DNA from: Promethearchaeota archaeon
Lineage (GTDB): Archaea > Asgardarchaeota > Lokiarchaeia > Sigynarchaeales > MK-D1
Direction: 5' to 3'
DNA: 11,689 nucleotides
Assembly (NCBI GenBank): GCA_016839865.1
Contig: JAEOTN010000106.1
Coordinates: 1 to 11,689, forward strand
A model generated the notes under the pieces. The model was given only the letters and a program-made list of their open reading frames with translations, was not told the origin of the DNA and did no database searches. Position 1 is the stretch's first letter; each line of letters opens with the position of its first letter. Below, piece after piece: positions 1 through 7,294 of this stretch. The position numbers and the translations under genes are program-made.

Positions 1-2
1 AA

Positions 3-1280
3 AATGCAATCCCATTAATCGCCAGTGAGAATGTTACATCAATCCAATGTAAGGAAGCATGTAATAGTGATTTAAGTCATAGATATGCAGAGGGATGGCC
101 AGGCGAAAGAGTTTATGCAGGATGCGAATGGTTAGATCAAATTGAAGATATTGCTATTGATTTAGCAAAAAAGTATTTCCGAGTAAATTTTGCCGATGTT
201 CGTCCTATTTCTGGAGTTGTAGCTAACCTAACTGCGTATACAGCTTATTCAAATCCAGGAGATATTATGTGTTGCATGCCGATACCAAGCGGGGGTCATA
301 TCTCGCATGGTCCAAAATATGGAAGAGTTTCGAAACGTTTGATAAATGGAACAGCAGGAGCAGTTCATGGATTAGATATTCACTATCTTAAATTCAATTG
401 GGAAGAGATGAACATTGATGTGGAAAAATCTGCTGCAGTAATTCGGGAAGCGAAACCAAAACTGCTTCTTTTTGGAGGATCTGTATTTTTATTCCCCCAT
501 CCTGTGAAAGAATTAAGTGAAGTTGCTAGAGAAGTAGGAGCCAAGGTTATGTATGATGCGGCTCATGTGTTGGGATTAATCGGTTCCGGTTATTTCCAAG
601 ATCCATTGAGAGAAGGTGCAAACATCATGACTGGTAGCACCCATAAAACATTCCCAGGACCACAACATGGTATAGTATTATCCAATACTGAGGATTCAGA
701 AGAAGTTGAGTTATTGAAGAAGTGTGCGTTTCCAGCAATGCTTTCCAATCACCATTTACACAATGTAGCAGGTTTAGCAGTGACTTTGGCTGAAATGATG
801 GAATTCGGTAAGGATTACCATGCTCAAGTGATTAAAAATGCTAAGGCATTTGCTCAAGCATTATACGAACGAGGATTCAAAGTTCTATGTGAACACAAAG
901 GATTCACAGAAAGCCATCAAGTTGTTGCGGATATCACCAATTTTGAGAAAACTATTGGTTTAGGAGGAGATATTGAGAAGGCTCTAGAAAAAGCAAACAT
1001 CATCATCAATCGAAATTTATTACCTTGGGATATCACTCGGGATCATCGAAACTACATGAATCCAGGTGGAATTCGGTTAGGAGTATCAGAACTTACCCGT
1101 TTAGGAATGAAGGAAAAACATTTTGAAACAATTGCCGAACTGATGAAGAAAGTCGTAGTTGATCTGAAGAATCCGGAGGATATAAAAGCTGAAGTTTCCG
1201 AGTTTCGTAAAGAGTTCCAAGAAGTAAAGTACTGTTTCCCTGCGAAAACGAAAGCCTATGAATATATTTCCTTCAATTAA
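3..1280 (+). CDS. glyA: Serine hydroxymethyltransferase, archaeal type (5' end off window)
   Basis: PLP enzyme that interconverts serine and glycine while moving a one-carbon unit to or from a tetrahydropterin (H4MPT or H4F in archaea); cytosolic. The frame is open from base 3, and 425 residues are visible. Near the left edge it reads PLIASENVTS, then RYAEG and PGERVYAGCEWLDQIE, all SHMT signatures. MTGSTHKTFPGPQHG around visible residue 215 carries the Schiff-base lysine (codon 645-647), and MYDAAHVLGLI is the PLP-ring Asp region. The ATG at 267 is internal: family sequence continues without a break upstream of it. Roughly 20-30 N-terminal residues are probably missing beyond the edge (inferred from typical SHMTs). 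The C-terminal part is complete and ends in TAA. The fold-type-I SHMT assignment is firm; the pterin used cannot be read from the sequence. Confidence 0.96.
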   Translation, partial: NAIPLIASENVTSIQCKEACNSDLSHRYAEGWPGERVYAGCEWLDQIEDIAIDLAKKYFRVNFADVRPISGVVANLTAYTAYSNPGDIMCCMPIPSGGHISHGPKYGRVSKRLINGTAGAVHGLDIHYLKFNWEEMNIDVEKSAAVIREAKPKLLLFGGSVFLFPHPVKELSEVAREVGAKVMYDAAHVLGLIGSGYFQDPLREGANIMTGSTHKTFPGPQHGIVLSNTEDSEEVELLKKCAFPAMLSNHHLHNVAGLAVTLAEMMEFGKDYHAQVIKNAKAFAQALYERGFKVLCEHKGFTESHQVVADITNFEKTIGLGGDIEKALEKANIIINRNLLPWDITRDHRNYMNPGGIRLGVSELTRLGMKEKHFETIAELMKKVVVDLKNPEDIKAEVSEFRKEFQEVKYCFPAKTKAYEYISFN

Positions 1281-1293
1281 CTCAATTTCTCTA

Positions 1294-1341
1294 TTTTTAT
1301 TTAAAAAGAAGGAGTAAAGGGTAGTATTGAATAATTTTTTT
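1294..1341 (+). terminator. T-rich termination region after SHMT
   Basis: A T5 tract (1294-1298) and a T7 tract (1335-1341) follow the SHMT stop. Archaeal RNA polymerase terminates on such T-runs without a hairpin. The region lies between two convergent genes; an A5 run (1303-1307) would give a shorter T-run for L35Ae on the other strand. Confidence 0.4.
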
Positions 1342-1342
1342 A

Positions 1343-1630
1343 TTATTTTACAACGTAAACGATCTGACCTAAGGCTTGACCTGGTAATCCTGCTTTCTTA
1401 AAATGAGCAACGACTTGTCCATTTTTTCCATGTACTCGAGTCACCTTGCCTTTTAGGCTTTTACCTGATGGTGTATCCCAAGCTACGGTTCTCCCGATTA
1501 ATGCAAATGCTGCATTTCGTGTTTCATAACCTGGAAATTTTAAAATTGCATGTTTAAGATGCTGTCTATGTCGACTTCGTCGGTAATTGACAAATACGCC
1601 CTCTAAGTCTGTTAGTGCTTTCTGTTTCAT
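1343..1630 (-). CDS. rpl35ae: Large ribosomal subunit protein L35Ae
   Basis: A 95-residue basic protein of the 50S subunit, shared by eukaryotes and only some archaea. It shows the family core: GVFVNYRRSRHRQH near the N-terminus, LIGRTVAWDTPSGK in the middle, KVTRVHGKNG, and the C-terminal GLPGQALGQIVYV. Full family length. ATG at 1630 is chosen because no other start precedes it in frame and a TATA-like box lies about 23 nt upstream, implying a leaderless or nearly leaderless message. There is no Shine-Dalgarno sequence. It lies downstream of the PAC2 gene on the same strand, separated by 126 bp that contain its own promoter and a 12-bp direct repeat. It is not in a ribosomal protein operon here. 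Confidence 0.95.
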   Translation of the reverse strand: MKQKALTDLEGVFVNYRRSRHRQHLKHAILKFPGYETRNAAFALIGRTVAWDTPSGKSLKGKVTRVHGKNGQVVAHFKKAGLPGQALGQIVYVVK

Positions 1631-1647
1631 TGATTTCTACCTAGCAA

Positions 1648-1657
1648 TAAAATATAA
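1648..1657 (-). promoter_or_regulatory. TATA box of L35Ae
   Basis: On the minus strand this reads TTATATTTTA, centred about 23 nt before the ATG at 1630. That spacing puts the start site at or next to the start codon, as in leaderless archaeal genes. Read by eye only. Confidence 0.5.
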
Positions 1658-1673
1658 CTGATCCAATAACCTC

Positions 1674-1741
1674 TTGGATTTTAATTTTGCGAATTTTGAA
1701 ACTGCATACTAGATCTATTTCTGATTACTTTGGATTTTAAT
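1674..1741. repeat. 12-bp direct repeat pair upstream of L35Ae
   Basis: TTGGATTTTAAT occurs exactly at 1674-1685 and again at 1730-1741, 56 bp apart, in the gap between the PAC2 stop and the L35Ae start. Low-complexity AT content makes chance possible. A regulator-binding pair or a duplicated promoter element are alternatives. Confidence 0.55.
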
Positions 1742-1756
1742 CTCCATGGAAAAAAA

Positions 1757-2569
1757 TTATAAATAGATATTTCTCGAAGGTTCTGGCTTGGAAAGTTCTG
1801 CCATTTGCCCATGTTGCTGTTGCGTTTTCTGACTCAATTCCATAAGTTTTTCTCGGATTTTTTGGGCATCTTCTAGAAGCTTTTCTGTTTTTAGTTCTAA
1901 TCCATAGATTTTATTTAACTCATGAATAATTGCACTTGCTCCATCTGGAGAAGGTACTTGTTGAACTACTGGTACTAATAACGCATAACAATTCAACTGG
2001 TTACTTAATCCTTCATTTAGCAACGCTGCTTCAGGTCCTAAAACTAATCCACGAGGTAAAATTTGCACTCCACTTTTGGTTTTTAGCCTATCTATTATTT
2101 CTTTTTCTGCTGCAACATAAACCGGTGGATTTTCTGGTGGGAATGTTCCTTGTGGACCAGTAAGACCTTGTATTGTACATACTTCAACAATCCCTATTTT
2201 TAAGGCCCAATTAGATAATAACCGAGCTAGGTCCTGATATGTTGATGATTTGTTAAAAGGAACCTCGCATTGAGCTACAACGAGATTTTTCTCAGAGGAA
2301 TAGTAAAGACGAAAGGGATGTTTAAGGATACCATCATAAAAAATTGCAATAGGCGGTAGATCAACAGTGTTAACAAAACCAATTTGCTCCATTTTTAATT
2401 GGTCTATAAATTCAGATGCTACAATGTTTCCTACTAGACCAGCACCTAAGAAGCCTACGATGAAAGTCGGGTGTTTATCTTTGACGAGTTTTATTTTCTC
2501 TTTATTAAATACTAATTTGCAATCTTTTGCTGGGAGACAAGCCAGATTTTCTTCGTTCATTTCACTCAT
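1757..2569 (-). CDS. PAC2-family protein (PbaB-like proteasome chaperone/activator) with HbYX-like tail
   Basis: A 270-residue protein of the PAC2 (COG1938) family, archaeal relatives of eukaryotic proteasome assembly chaperones. Seen: GFLGAGLVGNIVASEFI (39-55), a DLPPIAIFYDG segment, GLTGPQGTFPPENPPVY mid-protein, and LPRGLVLGPEAALLNEG, all typical of the family. A helix likely to form a coiled coil follows at about 225-248, then a polar Gln-rich tail. The last three residues are Ile-Tyr-Leu, matching the hydrophobic-Tyr-any (HbYX) motif used by proteasome activators to dock into the 20S alpha ring. In Pyrococcus, PbaB of this family binds the proteasome in this way (known); the same role here is inference. 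Start ATG 2569 has a TATA-like box about 30 nt upstream; ATG 2560 is an alternative. Divergent from the glycogen-synthase-like gene. Confidence 0.88.
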   Translation of the reverse strand: MSEMNEENLACLPAKDCKLVFNKEKIKLVKDKHPTFIVGFLGAGLVGNIVASEFIDQLKMEQIGFVNTVDLPPIAIFYDGILKHPFRLYYSSEKNLVVAQCEVPFNKSSTYQDLARLLSNWALKIGIVEVCTIQGLTGPQGTFPPENPPVYVAAEKEIIDRLKTKSGVQILPRGLVLGPEAALLNEGLSNQLNCYALLVPVVQQVPSPDGASAIIHELNKIYGLELKTEKLLEDAQKIREKLMELSQKTQQQHGQMAELSKPEPSRNIYL

Positions 2570-2594
2570 TTTTTTTCACACTCTAACAACATAG

Positions 2595-2605
2595 AAATAT
2601 AATAA
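2595..2605 (-). promoter_or_regulatory. TATA-like box in the PAC2/glycogen synthase divergent promoter
   Basis: The A/T element read as TTATTATATTT on the minus strand is centred about 30 nt before the PAC2 ATG, consistent with a leaderless or very short-leader transcript. On the plus strand the same element (AAATATAATAA) could also serve the glycogen-synthase-like gene, giving a leader of about 45 nt; no better plus-strand box was seen in the 102-bp gap. Confidence 0.45.
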
Positions 2606-2671
2606 CAATACCTATTTAGAAGTTAACTGACATAAGGAATAAGAGAAAAAAAATCTTAACGGATTGAACCA

Positions 2672-4468
2672 ATGCAAAACCTTTGGGTATTTTCCTTCGA
2701 GTATGCAGGAATTATTAAAGTTGGTGGTCTAGGTGAGGTCCCCGCGAACCAAACGAAATGGTTAGCTGATCAGTACAACATAACCCTGTTTATCCCGACT
2801 CATGGAGTTCTTGCCAATTCTAAAATAAAACGAAGACTGCAAGTGAAGAAATTAGATTTTGAATTTAAAACACAGTTAAATGCTCTAAAAATGAATATGG
2901 GAGACACTAAGGAAGAAGTACACATTGCATATTATGAGGGCAAAATTAACGGAATTGATGTCATCCTTTTAGGAGGAATGAATGAATTTACCTCAAGATA
3001 CCTAGATGATCCCATTGTATATAGCCCAGATTCGTTATCTGGCAAATTTGTTTTGTATTCACTGGGGATCAAAGGATATATCAGATATATTTTAAAAGAA
3101 AACCTCTCAAATGTTCCTACTATCATACATTGTCATGATCATCATGGGGTACCTGCACTGATGGCATGTAGACAAACTCTTTTATCCAACAGCAAGGATG
3201 TTGCAACCGTAATCACGATACATTTACTCTCTTGGCCTCGAAAGGATTTAGACTTTCTTAGGGCTTGTGGAGTTGAAGAGATCCCATTTGATATTTACAT
3301 AGGAGAGGAGTATAAAGTATTTACATTATCGGATTTTTATCGATTTGTAAAAGGGTCCGAAACTCTTGAGCCAACATTAGAGAAAATTGGTGTGTTTTTC
3401 GCCGATTTGGTTACTAGCGTTAGTGAAGATTATGCTGTATCAAATGTCGTTGGGAATATTGGAGGAGGGTGGATCTATCATAAAACTGATTTCACTTGGA
3501 ATGGTTGCGATTGGGATTTTTCCTTAATGCAAAAGAGTGTAGAGAAAGATTTTGGATTGCAATTAAAAGAATTAGATGAAAATTCTCCATTATCCAGAAG
3601 AACTCTTCGCAAATTTTTATTAACACAGGGATTTTCAACCATAACCGAGAATCCAAAAATTCCGTCCCAAAAAGTTGAACAATTTTTACACGATCATCTC
3701 ACCTTTTTTCCCTATGTGACAGATAAGGAAGGAATTCCACGGGGAAGATTAGCTGATTTTTCAGAAGATGGTCCACTAATTATTACTACAGGAAGAGTAT
3801 CCAAGCAGAAGGGAATTGATGTACTCATAGATGCGATACCACTTGTGCTTAAAAGTCATCCAGAAACCAAATTCGTTTTTTCTGTATTACCAACAGAATT
3901 TTCCATCTCAGATATTGAGGTTTTCTTAAATCGGGTAAAAATTTTCCCTAATAATGTCCGTTTGGTCTTTGGGAAAGTGTTTTCTCTTTTTTATTTAATG
4001 CATTTAGCCGCAGACATATATTGTGCACCATCTCGATGGGAACCGTTTGGAATAACGGCATTGGAAGCAATGGTTTCCAAAGATATCGTTGTTGCATCTC
4101 AAACGGGTGGATTACAGGAAATTATTTTGGATATTAGAGAAAAGAAAGAGAAGGGAACTGGTTTATTAGTACCAGCAGAAGATCCAGAAGCCTTAGCAAC
4201 TGCGATTTCTGATCTAGTCTCTATCATAAAAATCGACGAAGTGCATAATCCCAAATCATCTATAAATGCTAAAAAGTTAAGTAAGTTAAAAAAACAAATC
4301 CAGAGTCCTAAGATACAAGAACTTGTTGATAAGAATCTAAATTTAGCTTCATTAATCCGCGAAAATGCTGCTGAACGAGTAGAAAAGGAATTTAGATGGA
4401 AAATTGTTACCCAAAAACTACCAGTGTTATACTCTCAAGCTTTAAGAAATCGAGGAAAAATCAGGTAA
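2672..4468 (+). CDS. glgA: Glycogen/starch synthase-like glycosyltransferase (GT5-type, GT-B fold)
   Basis: Predicted cytosolic enzyme that extends alpha-1,4-glucan from a nucleotide-glucose donor. Seen in order: the N-terminal Lys-Gly-Gly loop as KVGGLGEV (16-23); IIHCHDHHG, equivalent to the usual HDWHT donor-domain motif with the Trp replaced by His; VTSVSEDYA; then the C-terminal donor-binding domain with GRVSKQKGIDVLIDAIP near 374 and APSRWEPFGITALEAM near 452-467, which contains the E-x7-E signature, followed by TGGLQEII. At 598 residues it is longer than bacterial GlgA (about 480). The extra length lies between the two domains (about 310-360) and near the C-terminus (about 510-570). 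ATG 2672 has no Shine-Dalgarno. The 3' end overlaps the convergent membrane-protein gene by 34 bp. Donor (ADP- or UDP-glucose) cannot be told; a related alpha-glucan synthase is possible. Confidence 0.85.
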   Translation: MQNLWVFSFEYAGIIKVGGLGEVPANQTKWLADQYNITLFIPTHGVLANSKIKRRLQVKKLDFEFKTQLNALKMNMGDTKEEVHIAYYEGKINGIDVILLGGMNEFTSRYLDDPIVYSPDSLSGKFVLYSLGIKGYIRYILKENLSNVPTIIHCHDHHGVPALMACRQTLLSNSKDVATVITIHLLSWPRKDLDFLRACGVEEIPFDIYIGEEYKVFTLSDFYRFVKGSETLEPTLEKIGVFFADLVTSVSEDYAVSNVVGNIGGGWIYHKTDFTWNGCDWDFSLMQKSVEKDFGLQLKELDENSPLSRRTLRKFLLTQGFSTITENPKIPSQKVEQFLHDHLTFFPYVTDKEGIPRGRLADFSEDGPLIITTGRVSKQKGIDVLIDAIPLVLKSHPETKFVFSVLPTEFSISDIEVFLNRVKIFPNNVRLVFGKVFSLFYLMHLAADIYCAPSRWEPFGITALEAMVSKDIVVASQTGGLQEIILDIREKKEKGTGLLVPAEDPEALATAISDLVSIIKIDEVHNPKSSINAKKLSKLKKQIQSPKIQELVDKNLNLASLIRENAAERVEKEFRWKIVTQKLPVLYSQALRNRGKIR

Positions 4469-5232
4469 TTCTGGAGATTTTTTTTTAGTACATATTGTGT
4501 TTCCTGAGAAAGATTCTTGATTGAGGTTGCTAGTTTCTTTAGAATGGTTAAATGCACATACAATAAAAGCTCGACAGGTATAATTAGATTGATGAAAATA
4601 ATAAAGAATAGTATATACGATACATTTAGAAATTCTGAGGAACCTGGCAAATATAATGAAAAGGAGAATATATTAAAATGTGCCAGAATGGAAAATCCAA
4701 TCCAAATAATGCTTTCGAATAAAACTACAAATATAAATATTTTATGTATTAGCTTCTGTGAATTCCGACTCAAATCAATTCTTATTAACGAGTTCTGCTC
4801 TTGAATTTCAATATTACTATTAGCGAATATAGAGTGCATACTGAAATAAAGGGAAAATATCGCAAGCAATCCTATTGGGATAATGTATAATACGAAATAT
4901 ATTTCGACTAACTGAGGATGAAACAATGACTCGATTCCCATTATGAGAATAATTAACAATTCAAATAATGCACAAATACTGAATTTGATCGAAATTTGAT
5001 TTGTATCACCTAGACTAAAAAACCGCAATGTAATTTTGCCCAAAATAATTGGTGTTTTTAGAATATGCTCAATTTGTAGCCAGATAAATAGTAGATATTG
5101 AGATAATGGGATAATGAGTAACAAAAATGAATTCAAGTCCAGAATACAGATCCCAGTAAATAATCCCCAAAAAGTAATACTCATGAAGACAATGGCACCA
5201 TATTTTTGGAAATATTCACGGAATATTGGCAT
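4435..5232 (-). CDS. Six-helix integral membrane protein of unknown function
   Basis: I do not recognise a family. The 265-residue product has about six hydrophobic segments: near the N-terminus after PIFREYFQKYG, then two more before mid-protein, a fourth ending in LAIFSLYFSM, a polar loop of about 30 residues, and two C-terminal helices, with a basic tail. No catalytic motif, cysteine pair or nucleotide-binding site was seen. An in-frame ATG at 5268 would add 12 residues, but the ATG at 5232 is preferred because AAGGAG lies 7 nt before it. The gene looks even more AT-rich than its neighbours, as is common for poorly conserved membrane genes. Its last codons overlap glgA, and an A9 run in its coding strand sits near its 3' end. 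Divergent from the helicase. Confidence 0.75.
   Translation of the reverse strand: MPIFREYFQKYGAIVFMSITFWGLFTGICILDLNSFLLLIIPLSQYLLFIWLQIEHILKTPIILGKITLRFFSLGDTNQISIKFSICALFELLIILIMGIESLFHPQLVEIYFVLYIIPIGLLAIFSLYFSMHSIFANSNIEIQEQNSLIRIDLSRNSQKLIHKIFIFVVLFESIIWIGFSILAHFNIFSFSLYLPGSSEFLNVSYILFFIIFINLIIPVELLLYVHLTILKKLATSIKNLSQETQYVLKKNLQNYLIFPRFLKA
4478..4486 (+). terminator. T9 terminator of the glycogen synthase gene
   Basis: Nine consecutive T begin ten bases after the TAA stop. No hairpin is needed for archaeal termination on such tracts. The tract lies inside the coding region of the opposing membrane-protein gene, where it reads as A9 (Lys-Lys-Asn codons). Confidence 0.6.
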
Positions 5233-5239
5233 GATTGCA

Positions 5240-5245
5240 CTCCTT
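5240..5245 (-). promoter_or_regulatory. Shine-Dalgarno deciding the membrane-protein start
   Basis: On the minus strand AAGGAG lies 7 nt before the ATG at 5232. The upstream in-frame ATG at 5268 has no such site. This supports the shorter protein. Confidence 0.6.
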
Positions 5246-5301
5246 GTATATATGTAACCATATCTCATTAAAAAAATCCATGATTATGCCTAGTTAGGTA
5301 G

Positions 5302-5309
5302 TTTTAAAT
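5302..5309 (+). promoter_or_regulatory. TATA-like box of the helicase gene
   Basis: TTTTAAAT, about 26 nt before the putative start site near 5332. The resulting leader of roughly 20 nt would contain the purine-rich GAGGG (5339-5343) ahead of the GTG at 5354. Read by eye. Confidence 0.35.
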
Positions 5310-5353
5310 CGAAATACACTTTGTAGTAGTATGAACAAGAGGGATTGCATAAC

Positions 5354-7291
5354 GTGGATTATGATGACATTTTTCCATATGAAGAATATAGGAAAGACCA
5401 AGAAAAAGTAATAAAAGGCATTAACGCTGCACTAGGATCCAAAAATCATTCACTTTTAATAGCACCAAACGGGACGGGGAAAACAATATGCAATTTAGCT
5501 GCCTCTCTTCCATTAGTGGTTGAAAAGGATTTAAAACTTGTTTATATATGCAGAACACATTCCCAAAGTGCTCGTGTGATAGAAGAAGTTAAGAAAATCA
5601 ACGCACAGACGAATTGGGATTTTAAAGCAGTGTCATTACGTGGGAGAAAAGAAATGTGCATTCACAGAACTGTACAAAAAATCAAGGGTTCCCCAACCGA
5701 TTCAATGAACATCTGCTCAGATCTGCGAAAAAACAAAAACTGTCGATATTTTAACAATCTAATGAAACTTAAGAGAGAAACCGGATTTTCATCTACAATT
5801 GGAGAAGCATGTATAGATGCTCAAGAATTGATTAAATTATGTGAGATAAAACAATTGTGCCCCTATTTTCTTGCACGATTTTTGATGCAAGAAGTACAAG
5901 TCATAGTATGTAATTATCAGTGGGTATTCAATCCAAATATACGGGATAATTTTTTAGCTGGAGCAAAATTGGAATTAGATCATACATTAATCATAATAGA
6001 TGAATGCCACAATTTATCAGATTTCTTAGCCGAGATGGATTCTTCACGATTGACAATGTATGCATTAAATCAAGCTCGAAAAGAATTAACCGGAGTTAAA
6101 GCTCACATCGATTACATTCGTTTAATCGATGCGTGGATTAGCTTAATTGAACGTTTAGAATCCAAAGTAGGAAATGAAGAATTAAAATTGCCACCCACCG
6201 TTGTACTAAAGCGTTTAGCTAATGATATTCGTGTGGCTTCAATAGATGAATTAAATGATGCAATCATCGATTTAAAGGAATATGGAGAGGGATTACTTCA
6301 TGAGAAAATATCTGCGGGATTGAATCCTATAGATTTTGTTGGAAATGTTGTCCAATTCATGGAAAAATTAGTAGCAATTGAGAAATTAAATAGTTATTTC
6401 TTTTGTATCACTCCTAAAACTCGAAAAACTGGAGATATTTCATATCAGCTTGAAATTGTTGCATTAGATCCTAGAAACATTTCAAAACCAATTTTTAATG
6501 AATGTTATGCAACATGCTCTTGCTCAGGAACTTTGATTGCAGAAAATTATTCAAAAATATTAGGATTGGAGGAACTCGATCGAAAAACCAATGTAATCGA
6601 GGTAACTAGTCCTTTTCCAAAAAACCATATCAAAGCGATTTTGGTTAATGATTTAAACACGAAATACAACAATCGGAATGATGAAACCTTTAGGAAAATA
6701 AATGATGTCATTGCTGATGTTATATTTAATACACCAAAAAATATTGGTATATTTTGTGCGTCCTACGGTATCCTAAGAAGCTTGTTGAAAAATGGTTTAC
6801 TAGATCCTATCAGATTCTCCAGTAAGGAAGCATTCATCGAGGATTCGAATAATTCTGCTTCTGATAATGCTGAATTAATACGTCATTTCAAGAATGCATC
6901 AAAAAAACATGGAGGAGTGTTAGTAGGAGTTAGCGGGGGCCGAAATAGTGAAGGGGAGGATTTTCCAGGGGATTTTATGAACGCTGTTGTTGTAGTGGGT
7001 CTTCCATTTCATAGACCTACACCTAGAACTGATGCAAAAATAAAATATTACGACAAGAAATTTGGACCTCGCTCGGGATGGAACATCGCATACTTAGGAC
7101 CTGCTATAAAACGAGCAAATCAAGCCGCTGGGAGACCAATTAGAAAACTAGAGGATAAAGGCGCAATTATTCTTATTGATGACCGTTTTAATCGATACAG
7201 AAGTCTGATGAGTAAATGGATTATGCAAGATCTAATAGTAGTACAAAATAATACAAAAAGAATTACAGAACAACTAGAAGCGTTTTTCTAA
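5354..7291 (+). CDS. XPD/Rad3-family Fe-S DNA helicase (SF2)
   Basis: ATP-dependent 5'-3' DNA helicase of the XPD/Rad3/DinG group, a repair enzyme. With GTG 5354 as start (645 residues): Walker A APNGTGKT at 37-44; cysteines at 102 (GRKEMC), 121 (NIC), 130 (NKNC) and 169 (QLCPYF) between Walker A and the DEAD-type box, the expected Fe-S ligand arrangement; Walker B DECH at 216-219; CSCSGTL; motif V GRNSEGEDF at 529-537; and motif VI QAAGRPIR at 590-597 with the arginine finger. All core motifs are intact, so it should be active. There is no ATG near the start: TTG 5345 and GTG 5354 are the only candidates. GTG is preferred because GAGGG lies about 10 nt before it, against about 1 nt for TTG. 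Whether it is the true XPD orthologue or another Rad3-type paralogue cannot be decided here. Confidence 0.92.
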   Translation: MDYDDIFPYEEYRKDQEKVIKGINAALGSKNHSLLIAPNGTGKTICNLAASLPLVVEKDLKLVYICRTHSQSARVIEEVKKINAQTNWDFKAVSLRGRKEMCIHRTVQKIKGSPTDSMNICSDLRKNKNCRYFNNLMKLKRETGFSSTIGEACIDAQELIKLCEIKQLCPYFLARFLMQEVQVIVCNYQWVFNPNIRDNFLAGAKLELDHTLIIIDECHNLSDFLAEMDSSRLTMYALNQARKELTGVKAHIDYIRLIDAWISLIERLESKVGNEELKLPPTVVLKRLANDIRVASIDELNDAIIDLKEYGEGLLHEKISAGLNPIDFVGNVVQFMEKLVAIEKLNSYFFCITPKTRKTGDISYQLEIVALDPRNISKPIFNECYATCSCSGTLIAENYSKILGLEELDRKTNVIEVTSPFPKNHIKAILVNDLNTKYNNRNDETFRKINDVIADVIFNTPKNIGIFCASYGILRSLLKNGLLDPIRFSSKEAFIEDSNNSASDNAELIRHFKNASKKHGGVLVGVSGGRNSEGEDFPGDFMNAVVVVGLPFHRPTPRTDAKIKYYDKKFGPRSGWNIAYLGPAIKRANQAAGRPIRKLEDKGAIILIDDRFNRYRSLMSKWIMQDLIVVQNNTKRITEQLEAFF

Positions 7292-7294
7292 AGA

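Noticed and set aside
267..1280. SHMT beginning at ATG 267
   Set aside because: The same frame upstream to base 3 encodes conserved SHMT sequence (IASENVTS, PGERVYAG), so this ATG is internal and the gene is truncated by the window edge.
1930..2594. Plus-strand frames of about 75 residues at 1930-2163 and 2367-2594
   Set aside because: Both are antisense to the PAC2 gene, have no ribosome site and give leucine/phenylalanine-rich non-family sequence.
2932..3126. Minus-strand frame of 64 residues
   Set aside because: Antisense to the N-terminal domain of the glycogen synthase gene; no family features.
4517..4804. Plus-strand frame of 95 residues
   Set aside because: Antisense to the membrane protein; the minus frame has coherent helices and a Shine-Dalgarno, the plus frame does not.
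5245..5254. GTATATATG as TATA box of the membrane-protein gene
   Set aside because: It is only about 13-22 nt before the preferred ATG 5232, too close to place that ATG and its Shine-Dalgarno in the transcript.
5331..5411. 26-codon frame starting ATG 5331, overlapping the helicase start, as a possible leader peptide
   Set aside because: No ribosome site of its own, Lys-rich low-complexity product, and the predicted transcript start near 5332 would exclude its ATG.
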